The notes: generated by a model from the letters alone, not told the origin. Counted from the first letter of the stretch, positions 20,601 to 28,152 are shown. The stretch: 64,000 nt of DNA from Flammeovirga kamogawensis (GCF_018736065.1 NZ_CP076128.1:4589001-4653000); one strand, 5' to 3'. Translations and numbers: made by a program.

Positions 20601-21109
20601 TAAATTATTCACCGGGTGTTTTACATATTGCAACACATGGATTTTTTGATAATTCAATTAATGCAGAGTACAATTTTATAAACAAGAGGTTATTAAAATC
20701 AGGACTTTACTTCTCAGAAATTAAAGCAAACAATAATAGTAATATTCAATCGAGGTATAATAGTGGTACAGATGGAATATTAACAGCTTATGAAGTTCGA
20801 TCTTTAAACTTAGACAGTACAGAATTAGTAATTTTATCGGCCTGTCAAACTGAGAATATAACCTCTATTGATGATGATGGAATTTCTGCATTACTTTTTG
20901 CATTTAATGTAGCAGGAGCTAAATCTGTTATAATGAGTTTATGGAGTGTAGATGATTATGCAACGCAACAATTAATGACAACCTTTTATAAAAAATGGCT
21001 AATTTGTAAGGATAGAGATCAGGCATTTAGAGAAGCTCAAGTAGAAAGGATGGGAGATTCTTTATACAAGGATCCTTATTTTTGGGGTGGTTTTGTGCTC
21101 ATTAATTAA
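17660..21109 (+). CDS. Exported TPR-CHAT caspase-like protease, copy 3 (diverged)
   Basis: An 1149-residue protein with a signal peptide (ends near SQASFSQTT), TPR-type helices over about 40-600, the shared linker (YNIEIRYRNLL, GLPNYIEKLNALRSRIAAISY) and a CHAT domain. His993 (HIATHGFF) and Cys1062 (LSACQT) are kept. The residues after Cys differ from the sisters: LSACQTENITSIDDDGISALLFAF replaces the LSACQ-TG/SG...GEGISGLQYAF pattern, changing the loop that shapes the substrate pocket in CHAT and caspase folds. Its TPR region is also the most diverged. It may have altered specificity or be a regulatory paralogue. Its start lies directly behind a terminator-like hairpin. The next gene, an SDR-like protein, begins 94 bases later. 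Confidence 0.86.
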   Translation: MRNPSCIYIIKRIVFLHIFLLHTSQASFSQTTTENYNVSIVDNYRQYGEMDKAEAYIDEWIESIEKEGKPNSIKLVAPLIWKGRIIKEKQEYTRAIKYLKQAIEIIDKSAGWMYPDYIIATNYLLLIYIRLGDDVNVDVYISLIETLQRKTIGINTTYNAHTLFNKGLIEVERKNYTTADTYFLEAIAVAKSIVTPFIYLRDYSIIEVYRAKLLNKQGKFDKAISILKNLETELELNDLSKSIVTARLLIVLSDTYVLSQRFNQAIATYKKAEKKAIEVYGTESIALANVWIRSSEVNFQLSNLPEVKNLLIKGINIYEKNGIRDQIYQKAKLQLASMYLYTGHYSQSKKILEEVGHSINHYGTNYIHYLSVKVRQLKFQDKFIHSELDLLELSTRLKNNYYEYLYSYIVCSKLTIEFNILYDRIDRAKQYLEGYKKIIKKSSVQPNLINLFQALVLKAKGDNVEALRLLNLVQNQIIEYYSEYHISLIQVKYAMAEIYKSQNKSIKVIELCDEIEEIAIRNEYAKTETYRLKAKLFKAEELIELNQLVIAKSQLEALTKITIGIPIIETQILSQLAYVNALEKNWLEAEKLIIKATNQRMLFYNEVFKKLSEEEKVMYLRSTNSVFAIFDTMIFLRGEKSSSKMIEQCYNIEIRYRNLLKNEAIYSKQKTNLLEEYSVESGLPNYIEKLNALRSRIAAISYMTKAQRDSLKINPVKELDRVRNLEKSLLSAANTFANTEDNKLDITWQYIQSNLSDNDVVVDIVRIKDYKGKNSKYFALIINKQSTAPQLVDLGYAKYLDKVMYNEYQNSLHIKAGIYSLNSSNDNVYNAYWKPIKKVIENSDIDPHRIFVSPHGIYSLININTLKNPETDKYVLMEDYIFLTTNTLNISSDYKQENIKNKSALLIGNPSFSINKKSKKITLDERDSLGFEKDEQEMFTLYNLPGTALEIENVEKQLLQNNWDVSVLLGEQAREEGLLNLNYSPGVLHIATHGFFDNSINAEYNFINKRLLKSGLYFSEIKANNNSNIQSRYNSGTDGILTAYEVRSLNLDSTELVILSACQTENITSIDDDGISALLFAFNVAGAKSVIMSLWSVDDYATQQLMTTFYKKWLICKDRDQAFREAQVERMGDSLYKDPYFWGGFVLIN

Positions 21110-21203
21110 TTTTTTTAACGAAATTGGAATCTTTCTACTCAAGAACTAATATTTTGATAATATTGGCGTTATAACTGAAACACTAAGATTTTTTTAAACT
21201 AAC

Positions 21204-21881
21204 ATGGAAAAAATTAAAGCAATTATCACAGGAGCTACAGGTATGGTAGGTAAAAGTGTTCTTCTAGAATGCCTTGATAGTGATAAAGTGGAAAAAGTAT
21301 TGATCATTGTTCGTGAATCAATAGGAATGAAACATCCAAAGCTAGAAGAGGTTATTCATAAAGACTTTTTTGATCTTACAGACATTATACCAAAATTGGT
21401 AGGCTACAATGCTTGTTATTTTTGCTTAGGTATATCTTCTGCAGGCGTTTCTATAAAGGAATACTCTCATATTACTTATGATTTAACATTACATTTTGCA
21501 AATATAATTTTACCACTCAATCCAGATATTTCTTTTTGTTATGTATCTGGAGCAGGAACATCTTCTAAAGAAAATTCGGCAACTGATTGGGCAAATGTGA
21601 AAGGTAAAACAGAAAATCAGTTATTGAAATTTCCTTTTAAGTCGGCTTATATGTTTAGGCCAGCAGTTATCCAACCCGAAAAAGGAGTAGAATCTAAGGT
21701 TTCTGTTTATAAAACTATATATAAAATTTTAAGGCCAGTTTTTCCGATATTAGACCGCCTTTTTCCTAAGTATGTCACAACATCTACACGTTTAGGTAAG
21801 GCTATGATTAATGTCGTAAATAAGGGTTATAAGACAAATATTATAGAAAATGATGATATAAATGCACTTTCTGCTGTATAG
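21204..21881 (+). CDS. NAD(P)-binding Rossmann-fold protein, HTATIP2/TIP30-like
   Basis: A 225-residue protein. The N-terminus has the dinucleotide-binding loop GATGMVGKSV (residues 9-18). Further family-like phrases are CYFCLGIS near 72-79, YVSGAG near 113-118, and WANVKGKTEN-LL near 129-140, where the Lys replaces the usual YxxxK proton relay, then FRPAVIQP. This matches the atypical short-chain dehydrogenase branch that includes TIP30/HTATIP2 and NmrA-like redox sensors. The substrate is unknown. It follows the CHAT array by 94 bases on the same strand and is closed by a good terminator, so it might be the last gene of that transcript, but it has no obvious functional tie to proteases. Confidence 0.78.
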   Translation: MEKIKAIITGATGMVGKSVLLECLDSDKVEKVLIIVRESIGMKHPKLEEVIHKDFFDLTDIIPKLVGYNACYFCLGISSAGVSIKEYSHITYDLTLHFANIILPLNPDISFCYVSGAGTSSKENSATDWANVKGKTENQLLKFPFKSAYMFRPAVIQPEKGVESKVSVYKTIYKILRPVFPILDRLFPKYVTTSTRLGKAMINVVNKGYKTNIIENDDINALSAV

Positions 21882-21915
21882 CAAAAGGTAGTATATATAG
21901 AAAATAGTATAGAGA

Positions 21916-21943
21916 GGATATCTTAATTTAGATATCCTTTTTT
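21916..21943 (+). terminator. Rho-independent terminator after the Rossmann-fold gene
   Basis: A perfect stem GGATATCT (21916-21923) and AGATATCC (21930-21937) has a six-base loop, followed by TTTTTT. It lies 35 bases after the stop. Confidence 0.9.
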
Positions 21944-22094
21944 ACTTTTAAAAAGTGAATGACTTTTTATTCATTTATGATTTTTTATGATTAATTCAGT
22001 AACCTATCAAAGAAAACTAGCGTTAATGTTTTCAAATCTTAACTATAAGTGAGCCGAAATACGGTTGACAAAAAAATAAAAACAAAAATTAACT

Positions 22095-22490
22095 ATGAAT
22101 ACTAAACCGTCAAATGCTTATGTGTTAGCTTCTTGGGTAGCTATGGGAGCAGGAGTTTTAGGGTATCTAGTAGGTCTATTTAGAGCAGAAATGTTACTTA
22201 ACGAAAAAGGCTATTATCTAGTAATATTATTATTCGCATTATTCTCTTCAATATCAGTTCAAAAATGTGTTAGAGATAAAGAGGAGTTTATACAAGTCAC
22301 AAATTTATATTATAGCTTAAGTTGGTTTTCATTAATAATATCTATTGTTTTATTAGGAGTAGGACTCTGGAATGCAGATCTACTTCCTTCTGAAAAAGGC
22401 TTTTATATCTTTGGTTTCTTACTATCCCTATTTGGAGCAGTAACGATCCAGAAAAATACACGGGATATTCAAAAATACGAAAGTTCATAA
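22095..22490 (+). CDS. YiaA/YiaB-family inner-membrane protein
   Basis: A 131-residue protein with four helices in two matching pairs. The pairs share a repeated signature: GLFRAEMLLNEKGYYLVILLFALFSSISVQKCVRD in the first half and GLWNADLLPSEKGFYIFGFLLSLFGAVTIQKNTRD in the second. This double motif is the YiaAB two-helix domain; enterobacterial YiaA and YiaB are membrane proteins of unknown role. It is a single gene, closed by a shared terminator with the convergent LRR gene. In Escherichia coli the yia region also holds the DUF3302/HlyD pair that appears here at 26.7-27.9 kb, which may be coincidence. Confidence 0.85.
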   Translation: MNTKPSNAYVLASWVAMGAGVLGYLVGLFRAEMLLNEKGYYLVILLFALFSSISVQKCVRDKEEFIQVTNLYYSLSWFSLIISIVLLGVGLWNADLLPSEKGFYIFGFLLSLFGAVTIQKNTRDIQKYESS

Positions 22491-22532
22491 AAAGAATAGG
22501 GCTACAGTTATTTAACTGTAGCCCTATTCTTT
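22491..22532 (+). terminator. Bidirectional terminator between convergent YiaAB and LRR genes
   Basis: A near-perfect 19-20 bp stem (22491-22510 with 22513-22532) has a tiny loop, with AAAG on the left arm and TTTTT on the right. It fills the whole 42-base gap between the two stop codons, and T runs occur on both strands. Confidence 0.92.
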
Positions 22533-23879
22533 TTATAGGTTAACAATAACTCCATTTTTAGTCATTACCTCTAAATCTTTTTTTAAACTATCTATAGATT
22601 CTACCATATTATCTGATAAGTTGACTATTTCAATATTTTTAAAATGCTTTATATCAGACGGAAATGATGTGATTTTATTACCCGAAAGGTCTAGTTCTAC
22701 TAAATTAGATAGGGATAAAATTGAATTAGGGAAATCATATAATTTATTATCTTGAAGATATAATACTTCTAATTTTTTTAAAGAGCTGAAATCAAAAATA
22801 TATTCTAAATTATTGTGATGGGCATATAACTTTTTTAATTCAACAAGTGACTGCATTTCAACAGGTAGTGTACTTATCTGATTAAATGAAATATAAAGTG
22901 TATTCAACTTTGTAAGTTGCCCAATTTCTTTAGGTAAATGTGTAATTTTATTATGATATAAGTCTAATTCTTTTAGTTCAGTTAATTGAAAGAAGGATAA
23001 TGGTAAATTCTCTATTTCGTTTTCATAAAGTATAAGATTATCAAGTTTTTGTAGTTGACTTAATTCACCTGGTACGATTTTAATATTATTTCTTGCCATT
23101 ACAATACTTTCTAAATCCTTCATTCTTTTTATTTTAGGTGGAATTTCAAGTAGTTGGCATTCATTCATATTCAATTTTTTAAGCTTTTTCAATTTACCAA
23201 TACTATAAGGATCTAGAGGTACAATAGTTTTGTTAAGTTTTAAACTTTCTAGATTTTTTAGATGTTGAATTTTCTTAGTGTCCTCTAACGGATTTTCAGT
23301 TAAAACTAATACCTTAAGATTTTTAAGTTTTCGTAATCCTTTTGGTAGTTTTGTTAAACTACACTGACTTAAATTAAGGTATTCGAGTTTTTTTAATTTC
23401 GAGAATCGAATTTTTGAAGATGATAAATCATTTTTAGACAGATCAAGGTATTTGAGCTTCTTAAGCTGATTTAATTTTTTAGGAATAGTTTTAAAGTGGT
23501 GGTTTGTTAGTTTTAAAGTATCAATATTAATCATATCAAAAACTTGATTAGGTATTTCTTCTAATGATGAATTTTCTAAATCAATATAATGACTATTAAT
23601 ATCTAAACTTTCTAATTTTTTTAATACAATTTGTGTGTTATCATCTCTCTTTTTGGACAACCTTATAGAATCGTTTTTCAAATGGAGTATCCTTTGTTCA
23701 TATATTTCTGGATTATCGTTTTTAATTTTGTCCCAAAAATTAGCTATTTTTTCATTTTGACTAGCTTTTTTTTGGTTATAAAAATCGATTTGCTTTTGAT
23801 GAATTACTTTAACCTCTTTTCTTGTTTGAGCAAATGAAAAAAGGGGTGCAATTAATAGAATTGTGAAGATTAATTTCAT
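22533..23879 (-). CDS. Exported leucine-rich-repeat protein
   Basis: A 448-residue protein with a Sec signal peptide (ends FSFAQ) and a charged helical stretch over about 20-90. About fifteen LRRs of 22-23 residues then run to the C-terminus, with the consensus LxxLxLxxNxLxxLPxxIxxLxx (examples: LKELDLYHNKITHLPKEI, LVELDLSGNKITSFPSDI). LRRs make curved protein-binding surfaces. No cell-wall anchor, membrane helix or T9SS tail is visible, so it is probably periplasmic or secreted. The partner is unknown. It stands alone, with terminators on both sides (22491-22532 and, in the same orientation, after the M56 gene). Confidence 0.85.
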   Translation of the reverse strand: MKLIFTILLIAPLFSFAQTRKEVKVIHQKQIDFYNQKKASQNEKIANFWDKIKNDNPEIYEQRILHLKNDSIRLSKKRDDNTQIVLKKLESLDINSHYIDLENSSLEEIPNQVFDMINIDTLKLTNHHFKTIPKKLNQLKKLKYLDLSKNDLSSSKIRFSKLKKLEYLNLSQCSLTKLPKGLRKLKNLKVLVLTENPLEDTKKIQHLKNLESLKLNKTIVPLDPYSIGKLKKLKKLNMNECQLLEIPPKIKRMKDLESIVMARNNIKIVPGELSQLQKLDNLILYENEIENLPLSFFQLTELKELDLYHNKITHLPKEIGQLTKLNTLYISFNQISTLPVEMQSLVELKKLYAHHNNLEYIFDFSSLKKLEVLYLQDNKLYDFPNSILSLSNLVELDLSGNKITSFPSDIKHFKNIEIVNLSDNMVESIDSLKKDLEVMTKNGVIVNL

Positions 23880-24024
23880 TTTTAGGTTTATGGTATTAGT
23901 TAGGTTAATTATTTATCGAGAGTAATTGTCAATTATATTTTATATCCTTATGAATTAGCTAGTTTGGTTGAGTTTAAGAAGGGTACTTTAACTAACTATA
24001 AGATTTTTTAGTAAAATATTAATT

Positions 24025-24055
24025 AAGAAGGGAGTATAGTTGAATCTCCCTTCTT
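24025..24055 (-). terminator. Hairpin terminator after the M56-TonB gene
   Basis: AAGAAGGGAG (24025-24034) pairs with CTCCCTTCTT (24046-24055). It is 13 bases beyond the M56 stop in the minus direction. The tail is T/A-rich rather than a pure T run. Confidence 0.7.
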
Positions 24056-24067
24056 CTTCTATTATTA

Positions 24068-25603
24068 TTATAATTTAAACGATATTGGTAACACTAATCG
24101 CTGTTTGACAATTTTTCCTTCGTGGTTTGCGGGAGTCCAATCTTTGATAGTAAGTTCTGCAATTCTCAAAACTTCTTCATCAAAAATTGAATTATCACTA
24201 TTAACAATCTTGAAATCTTCCCCATTTCCATCTTTGTTTATCACAAATTGCAAATATACTTTTCCTTCAATACCTTTTTCTCTAGCTTTTTTAGGGTATT
24301 TCATTATTTGCCCAATACTTTTATAAAAACTATCCATACCATCTGGATAAAAAGCTGAGTTTTGAACAATTTCATATGTTTTTTCATCATTATTTAATTC
24401 ATCAATTGATATTACACCTTTTTGTAAAGAATTAGGCTTTTTAGAAATAGGTGTAACTAAGTGAGATGTTGATGGTAATTCTTCTTTTACTTTATTGAAA
24501 AAACTTTCATTTAAATCATTTCTAAACTGTATTACAATGGCAGTTTTTACATTGCTATTAAAAACTGGTGGTAAACTAAGCCCTTTAACAACATTAATTG
24601 ATTCAATTTCACCTTCATCGAGATTTTCAGAATAAATTGAGTTAGTATCCCAGTATGTTCTGCCATTATAATTATAACCATAAATCATCTCTTGATTGTA
24701 CTCAGATAATTTAGGGTCAGTAGCTTCTAACTCATCTTTAATACAAGCTTGAAGAAATATAATACTACTAATTAGGATAGAAAAAGTAAATAAACTTGAT
24801 ATTCTTTTCCATTGATTTGTGCGTTCTTTTTTTAGCATTTTAATTCGGTTTTTAATAGTTGAAAATTGAAAGCCATGTCCAATACTAATCGAGTTATCTT
24901 CGAACAGTGATCGGATCATTAATTGACTGTATGATGCATCGTTAGTCATTTGGTTTGCCTTTTGATCAGCAAGGTATTCATGCTGCGTGCGCAGTGCAGC
25001 ATCAATTATATATATAGCAGGATTAAACCAGAAGATAATCTTAAGGATTTCCATTACGAATATATCAAGAGAATGTAGTTCTTTAATATGTGTTTGTTCA
25101 TGAAGAAAAATCAGCTTTTCTTCTTTAGGAGATAACGCCTTCGTATTATCCCAAAATATATATTTTAAATAAGCGAAAGTAGGGTAAAGACCTTCAGTAT
25201 TAATAATCAGACTACCTTTTATTCTTTGTGGAGGATGTTTTCTGATGAAAACAAATAGTTTTATGTTAGAATAAAAAAAACGTAAAGATAGAATTAAAGT
25301 GATTGCTGTGTAACCCAGTAATACTAGTATTTTCCAACTCCAAGATTGTAATAGATTGATAGTATTACTCGTTTTTCCAATTGTTATTTCAGGCAAATAT
25401 ACTGTTGGTAAAATTTCAGTGATATAAACCTGTTGTTCAATTGTTAGGAGGTTTTCAAATAGAGGGAAAGTAAGACTTACTATAATTCCTAGTAATAATA
25501 TGATCCTATTTTGTTGAAAAAATGTTTCATTTTTATGGAAACCAAAATAGAATAGTGCAAGTATCAATAGTCCTGAAGAGGATAGTAATAAATAATTGAG
25601 CAT
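24068..25603 (-). CDS. BlaR1/MecR1-type M56 membrane metallopeptidase fused to a TonB C-terminal domain
   Basis: A 511-residue protein. The N-terminus has several membrane helices (about 5-22, 33-50 and 92-112) around a cytosolic gluzincin-type zinc site, HEQTH at 168-172, with a third ligand probably in HEYLADQ near 217. A further helix ending FLQAC near 285 leads to the periplasm. Two TonB-like regions follow: a plug-type or partial one around 310-400 and a clear TonB_C at about 425-511 (YPKKAREKGIEGKVYLQFVI, DWTPANHEG). M56 proteins cleave a cognate BlaI-type repressor when a signal is sensed. Here the beta-lactam sensor is replaced by TonB_C, a fusion common in Bacteroidota whose signal is unknown. 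It starts five bases after the blaI-like stop. Confidence 0.87.
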   Translation of the reverse strand: MLNYLLLSSSGLLILALFYFGFHKNETFFQQNRIILLLGIIVSLTFPLFENLLTIEQQVYITEILPTVYLPEITIGKTSNTINLLQSWSWKILVLLGYTAITLILSLRFFYSNIKLFVFIRKHPPQRIKGSLIINTEGLYPTFAYLKYIFWDNTKALSPKEEKLIFLHEQTHIKELHSLDIFVMEILKIIFWFNPAIYIIDAALRTQHEYLADQKANQMTNDASYSQLMIRSLFEDNSISIGHGFQFSTIKNRIKMLKKERTNQWKRISSLFTFSILISSIIFLQACIKDELEATDPKLSEYNQEMIYGYNYNGRTYWDTNSIYSENLDEGEIESINVVKGLSLPPVFNSNVKTAIVIQFRNDLNESFFNKVKEELPSTSHLVTPISKKPNSLQKGVISIDELNNDEKTYEIVQNSAFYPDGMDSFYKSIGQIMKYPKKAREKGIEGKVYLQFVINKDGNGEDFKIVNSDNSIFDEEVLRIAELTIKDWTPANHEGKIVKQRLVLPISFKL

Positions 25604-25608
25604 AGTTG

Positions 25609-25974
25609 TTAGTCTTTTTTGTCGTTATCAATATCCTTTAACATTTCCTCAAGTTCATTTAAGTCTACATCTTCTTTTTTAGCAAAGAACGATACCATAT
25701 TTTCAAAAGACCCACTGAAAAAGCGACCTACAAAACTCTTAAGATACTGATGAGAATACTGTTCTTTACTCATTAGAGGAAAATATTGATGTGACTTTCC
25801 AAATGTCTGATGTCCTACAAATTCCTTTTGTTCTAATATTCTAATAATAGTAGAAACTGTATTGTAAGCAGGTTTAGGAGTAGGTAATTGCTCGATAATA
25901 TCTTTTACAAAAGCTTTATCTAAATCCCATAAAACTTGCATTACTTGTTCTTCTGCTGTCGTTAACTTTTTCAT
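25609..25974 (-). CDS. BlaI/MecI/CopY-family transcriptional repressor
   Basis: A 121-residue winged-helix repressor. Typical phrases are LTTAEEQVMQVLWDL, PAYNTVSTIIRILEQKEFVGHQTFGKSHQYFPLMS, with the recognition helix around residues 35-50, and a C-terminal dimerisation part. Family members repress their own operon and are destroyed or released through the M56 partner, encoded five bases downstream. Three palindromes directly upstream (26004-26068) are the likely operators. The cleavage site (usually N-F in the dimerisation domain) cannot be fixed by eye. Target genes beyond its own operon may include the divergent TonB_C gene at 26218. Confidence 0.9.
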   Translation of the reverse strand: MKKLTTAEEQVMQVLWDLDKAFVKDIIEQLPTPKPAYNTVSTIIRILEQKEFVGHQTFGKSHQYFPLMSKEQYSHQYLKSFVGRFFSGSFENMVSFFAKKEDVDLNELEEMLKDIDNDKKD

Positions 25975-26003
25975 ATAATTATTTTTTATTTACCGCAATA
26001 TAT

Positions 26004-26068
26004 AAACTAAATCTTTAGTTTGAAATTTTTGAACTAATTATTTAGTTATAAAACTATGCTTTTAGTTT
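26004..26068. promoter_or_regulatory. Three-copy operator AACTAA-N4-TTAGTT upstream of the blaI-like gene
   Basis: Three palindromes share one design: AACTAAATCTTTAGTT (26005-26020), AACTAATTATTTAGTT (26032-26047) and AACTATGCTTTTAGTT (26052-26067, one half-site mismatch). Copies 1 and 3 extend by one more A/T pair. Starts are 27 and 20 bases apart. They lie 31-93 bases upstream of the repressor start and 150-213 bases upstream of the divergent TonB_C gene. BlaI-type repressors bind such dyads as dimers, so autoregulation is the natural reading. Confidence 0.78.
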
Positions 26069-26217
26069 AAGTTGTTTTATTGATCTATTCATGATGATGA
26101 TAGTCATTAAAAATTGGTAAGTGTAAGCATTACGTTTTATTGGTTAATGTTGTTACTTAGTGTTACGTTAATGTTAAGGAATAATGAACTGTATATTTAT
26201 AATTAAAATAAAACAAA

Positions 26218-26598
26218 ATGAAAAAGTTATTTACACTACTCGTTTCAATAATTATTACGGCTAATGTATTTGCAGATGATGATAAGCCATTATATAAATA
26301 CACTCAAGCAAAAGCTATTAATTATGATGAAATAACACAGACAATAGATTATCCTAAAGTTGGAAAAGATTTAGGTATAGAAGGAAGCGTTAAAGTTAGA
26401 GCATATATTAATGTTGATGGTGAAGTTGTTGATTATGAAATTATGAGAGGAAGTGAAACTAGATTAGCTTCTGCAGTAGAAGATGCAATTATGAATTTAA
26501 CTTTCGAACCAACAATAGTTACAAATACAATAACAGGAGAGCAACAAGCAGTACCAAGTTGGGTAATTGTTCCTTTCAATTTTTCTTTAGAATATTAA
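26218..26598 (+). CDS. Small periplasmic TonB C-terminal-domain protein
   Basis: A 126-residue protein with a signal peptide (ends NVFADDD). The mature part is a single TonB_C fold: YPKVGKDLGIEGSVKVRAYINVDGEVVDYEIMRGSET, then FEPTIV. Real TonB needs an N-terminal membrane anchor to draw energy from ExbBD; this one has a cleavable signal and no Pro-rich spacer, so it should be soluble. It resembles the C-terminus of the divergently encoded M56 protein, and the operator cluster sits between them. Energy transduction is therefore unlikely; a sensing or decoy role with the M56-BlaI pair is inference. Confidence 0.78.
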   Translation: MKKLFTLLVSIIITANVFADDDKPLYKYTQAKAINYDEITQTIDYPKVGKDLGIEGSVKVRAYINVDGEVVDYEIMRGSETRLASAVEDAIMNLTFEPTIVTNTITGEQQAVPSWVIVPFNFSLEY

Positions 26599-26619
26599 TA
26601 CAATAGTTATACATTATTA

Positions 26620-26662
26620 AACCCTTATTGGAAGACTCAATTCTTCAATAAGGGTTTTTTTT
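26620..26662 (+). terminator. Rho-independent terminator after the TonB_C gene
   Basis: ACCCTTATT and GAAGA (26621-26635, one bulged G) pair with TCTTC and AATAAGGGT (26642-26655), followed by about eight T. The minus-strand HlyD stop is 20 bases further on, so the hairpin may serve both genes. Confidence 0.88.
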
Positions 26663-26681
26663 ATGGTATAAAAATTAAAGA

Positions 26682-27632
26682 TTAGGCACCTAATATCCAG
26701 AAGTAATATAAATCTGAATGCATTCTTAATTCAATTTTTCTGATGATTTCTAGAACGTCGATACTATGATCTGTTATAATTGCAAATCTACCTGATGTAC
26801 CAAATTTTAATTTTTCAAGTACATCATTGTTTAAAGCAACTTTAACCATCATATGATCTTCTTCTTGAAACTGATTACTTGAAGGTAATAATCCAGAAGG
26901 GCTAAATTGTGCAGATGAGGAGCCATACATAATAGTTTCTACTTCGCCAGAGAACACTTCTCCAGGATACATTCTGTTAATCATAAATACAGAGTCTCCT
27001 TTATGAACATATTGCATACCTGCTTGATCTACAAAGCCATATACCCATTTTTTCTCATTAGAAATTAAAGACATTACAGGTTGCTTTAATTTAATATATA
27101 CACCTTCTCTTAATTGTAAATTGGCAATAACACCATTAAAAGGAGCTTTAATTTTGGTATCTTTAATTAATTTTAATTGAATTGCTTTTTCTGCATTTAA
27201 TTTCTCGATTGAGTGTATAACATCATTATATTGTTGTTTAGAAACAGCACCTACAGAACTTAGAGTTTTATACTCTTTAAGATACTCTCTTTGTTTTCTA
27301 AGATCAGCATTAATCGATCTTACTTTATCTTGGAAACGTGTATCATCAAGTTCAAAAAGTAAATCTCCTTTTTTAACTTCTTGCTGATCATTTACATATA
27401 CTTTTTCTACTTGTCCACCATATTCAGGAGCAATTTGCAGTACATATTTCTGGACCATTACCTCTTCAGAATCAGGTGTATAAAGTCCTAATAAAATGAT
27501 CTCAAAGAAAATAGCGGCAGCAGGAAGTAGGTATCTAATTCCTTTAGTGAGGAGTGTATTGGGAAGTAATTTAAATTTGTCGAAAATTAACCATGTTCCA
27601 ACAAAATAGATTGTTAAAATTGCAATATCCAT
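26682..27632 (-). CDS. HlyD-family membrane-fusion protein (YiaV/YibH-like)
   Basis: A 316-residue protein. Two N-terminal hydrophobic segments (1-18 and 32-50) precede a lipoyl-like half-motif (APEYGGQVEKVYVNDQQEVKKGDLLFELDD, 69-98), a coiled-coil hairpin at about 99-160, the second half-motif (IKAPFNGVIANLQLREGVYI) and a beta-barrel domain. This is the periplasmic adaptor architecture of EmrA/HlyD/YibH. The partner is the DUF3302 protein encoded 31 bases upstream, the same pairing as YiaW-YiaV and YibI-YibH in enterobacteria. No ABC, MFS or outer-membrane channel gene is adjacent, so the transported substrate is unknown. It is probably in the inner membrane with a periplasmic body. Confidence 0.87.
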   Translation of the reverse strand: MDIAILTIYFVGTWLIFDKFKLLPNTLLTKGIRYLLPAAAIFFEIILLGLYTPDSEEVMVQKYVLQIAPEYGGQVEKVYVNDQQEVKKGDLLFELDDTRFQDKVRSINADLRKQREYLKEYKTLSSVGAVSKQQYNDVIHSIEKLNAEKAIQLKLIKDTKIKAPFNGVIANLQLREGVYIKLKQPVMSLISNEKKWVYGFVDQAGMQYVHKGDSVFMINRMYPGEVFSGEVETIMYGSSSAQFSPSGLLPSSNQFQEEDHMMVKVALNNDVLEKLKFGTSGRFAIITDHSIDVLEIIRKIELRMHSDLYYFWILGA

Positions 27633-27663
27633 AACATTAATACTTTATAAGTAGGTAAAATAA

Positions 27664-27930
27664 TTAAGAAAGTTCTGTATTAGTAGGAGCCTTATTGAAA
27701 TCTGGATTATTCGGATCGTAGTAAGCCCATATGATTGCAGCAAGGAAAAGCGGAAATAAGAACAGACCAGAAAATGTCATTGCTTTTATTGCTTTAACCT
27801 GTGAATGGTTATTTTTCATTGCTATTTCAACAGGTATTTCATGTATCAGTAAGATTCCCCAGATGATGGCTACAATTCCAAATAGAATAAAAAACCAACT
27901 AAAGAAAATATATAATGTCTCAGAGTTCAT
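27664..27930 (-). CDS. DUF3302 small membrane protein (YiaW/YibI-like)
   Basis: An 88-residue protein with two helices (about 8-28 and 50-70) separated by HEIPVEIAMKNNHSQVKAIKAM, the typical DUF3302 loop. DUF3302 genes are nearly always directly upstream of an HlyD-family adaptor, as here. It may help assemble or position the adaptor; no activity is known. The two genes form a compact operon. Confidence 0.85.
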   Translation of the reverse strand: MNSETLYIFFSWFFILFGIVAIIWGILLIHEIPVEIAMKNNHSQVKAIKAMTFSGLFLFPLFLAAIIWAYYDPNNPDFNKAPTNTELS

Positions 27931-28116
27931 AATATTTATTGTTTGATTACTAACAATGTTTATAACGAGGCCTCTAAAAAAAAGTTAAACTGATTTTCTA
28001 AACATAATTCAATAGTTTAATATTAAACCAAATTATGGTATTGTTTAGTCGTTTTATGACAATATTCTTGATTAAACTGGGTTTTAAGCCCTTATAATAT
28101 TAGTTTTTAGATAAAA

Positions 28117-28143
28117 AAAGGTTGCTCTGAATGAACAACCTTT
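28117..28143 (-). terminator. Terminator after the YgiQ gene
   Basis: On the minus strand AAAGGTTG pairs with CAACCTTT around an 11-base loop and is followed by a run of seven T (plus-strand A run at 28113-28119). It is ten bases past the stop at 28153. Confidence 0.85.
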
Positions 28144-28152
28144 GTATTAGTA

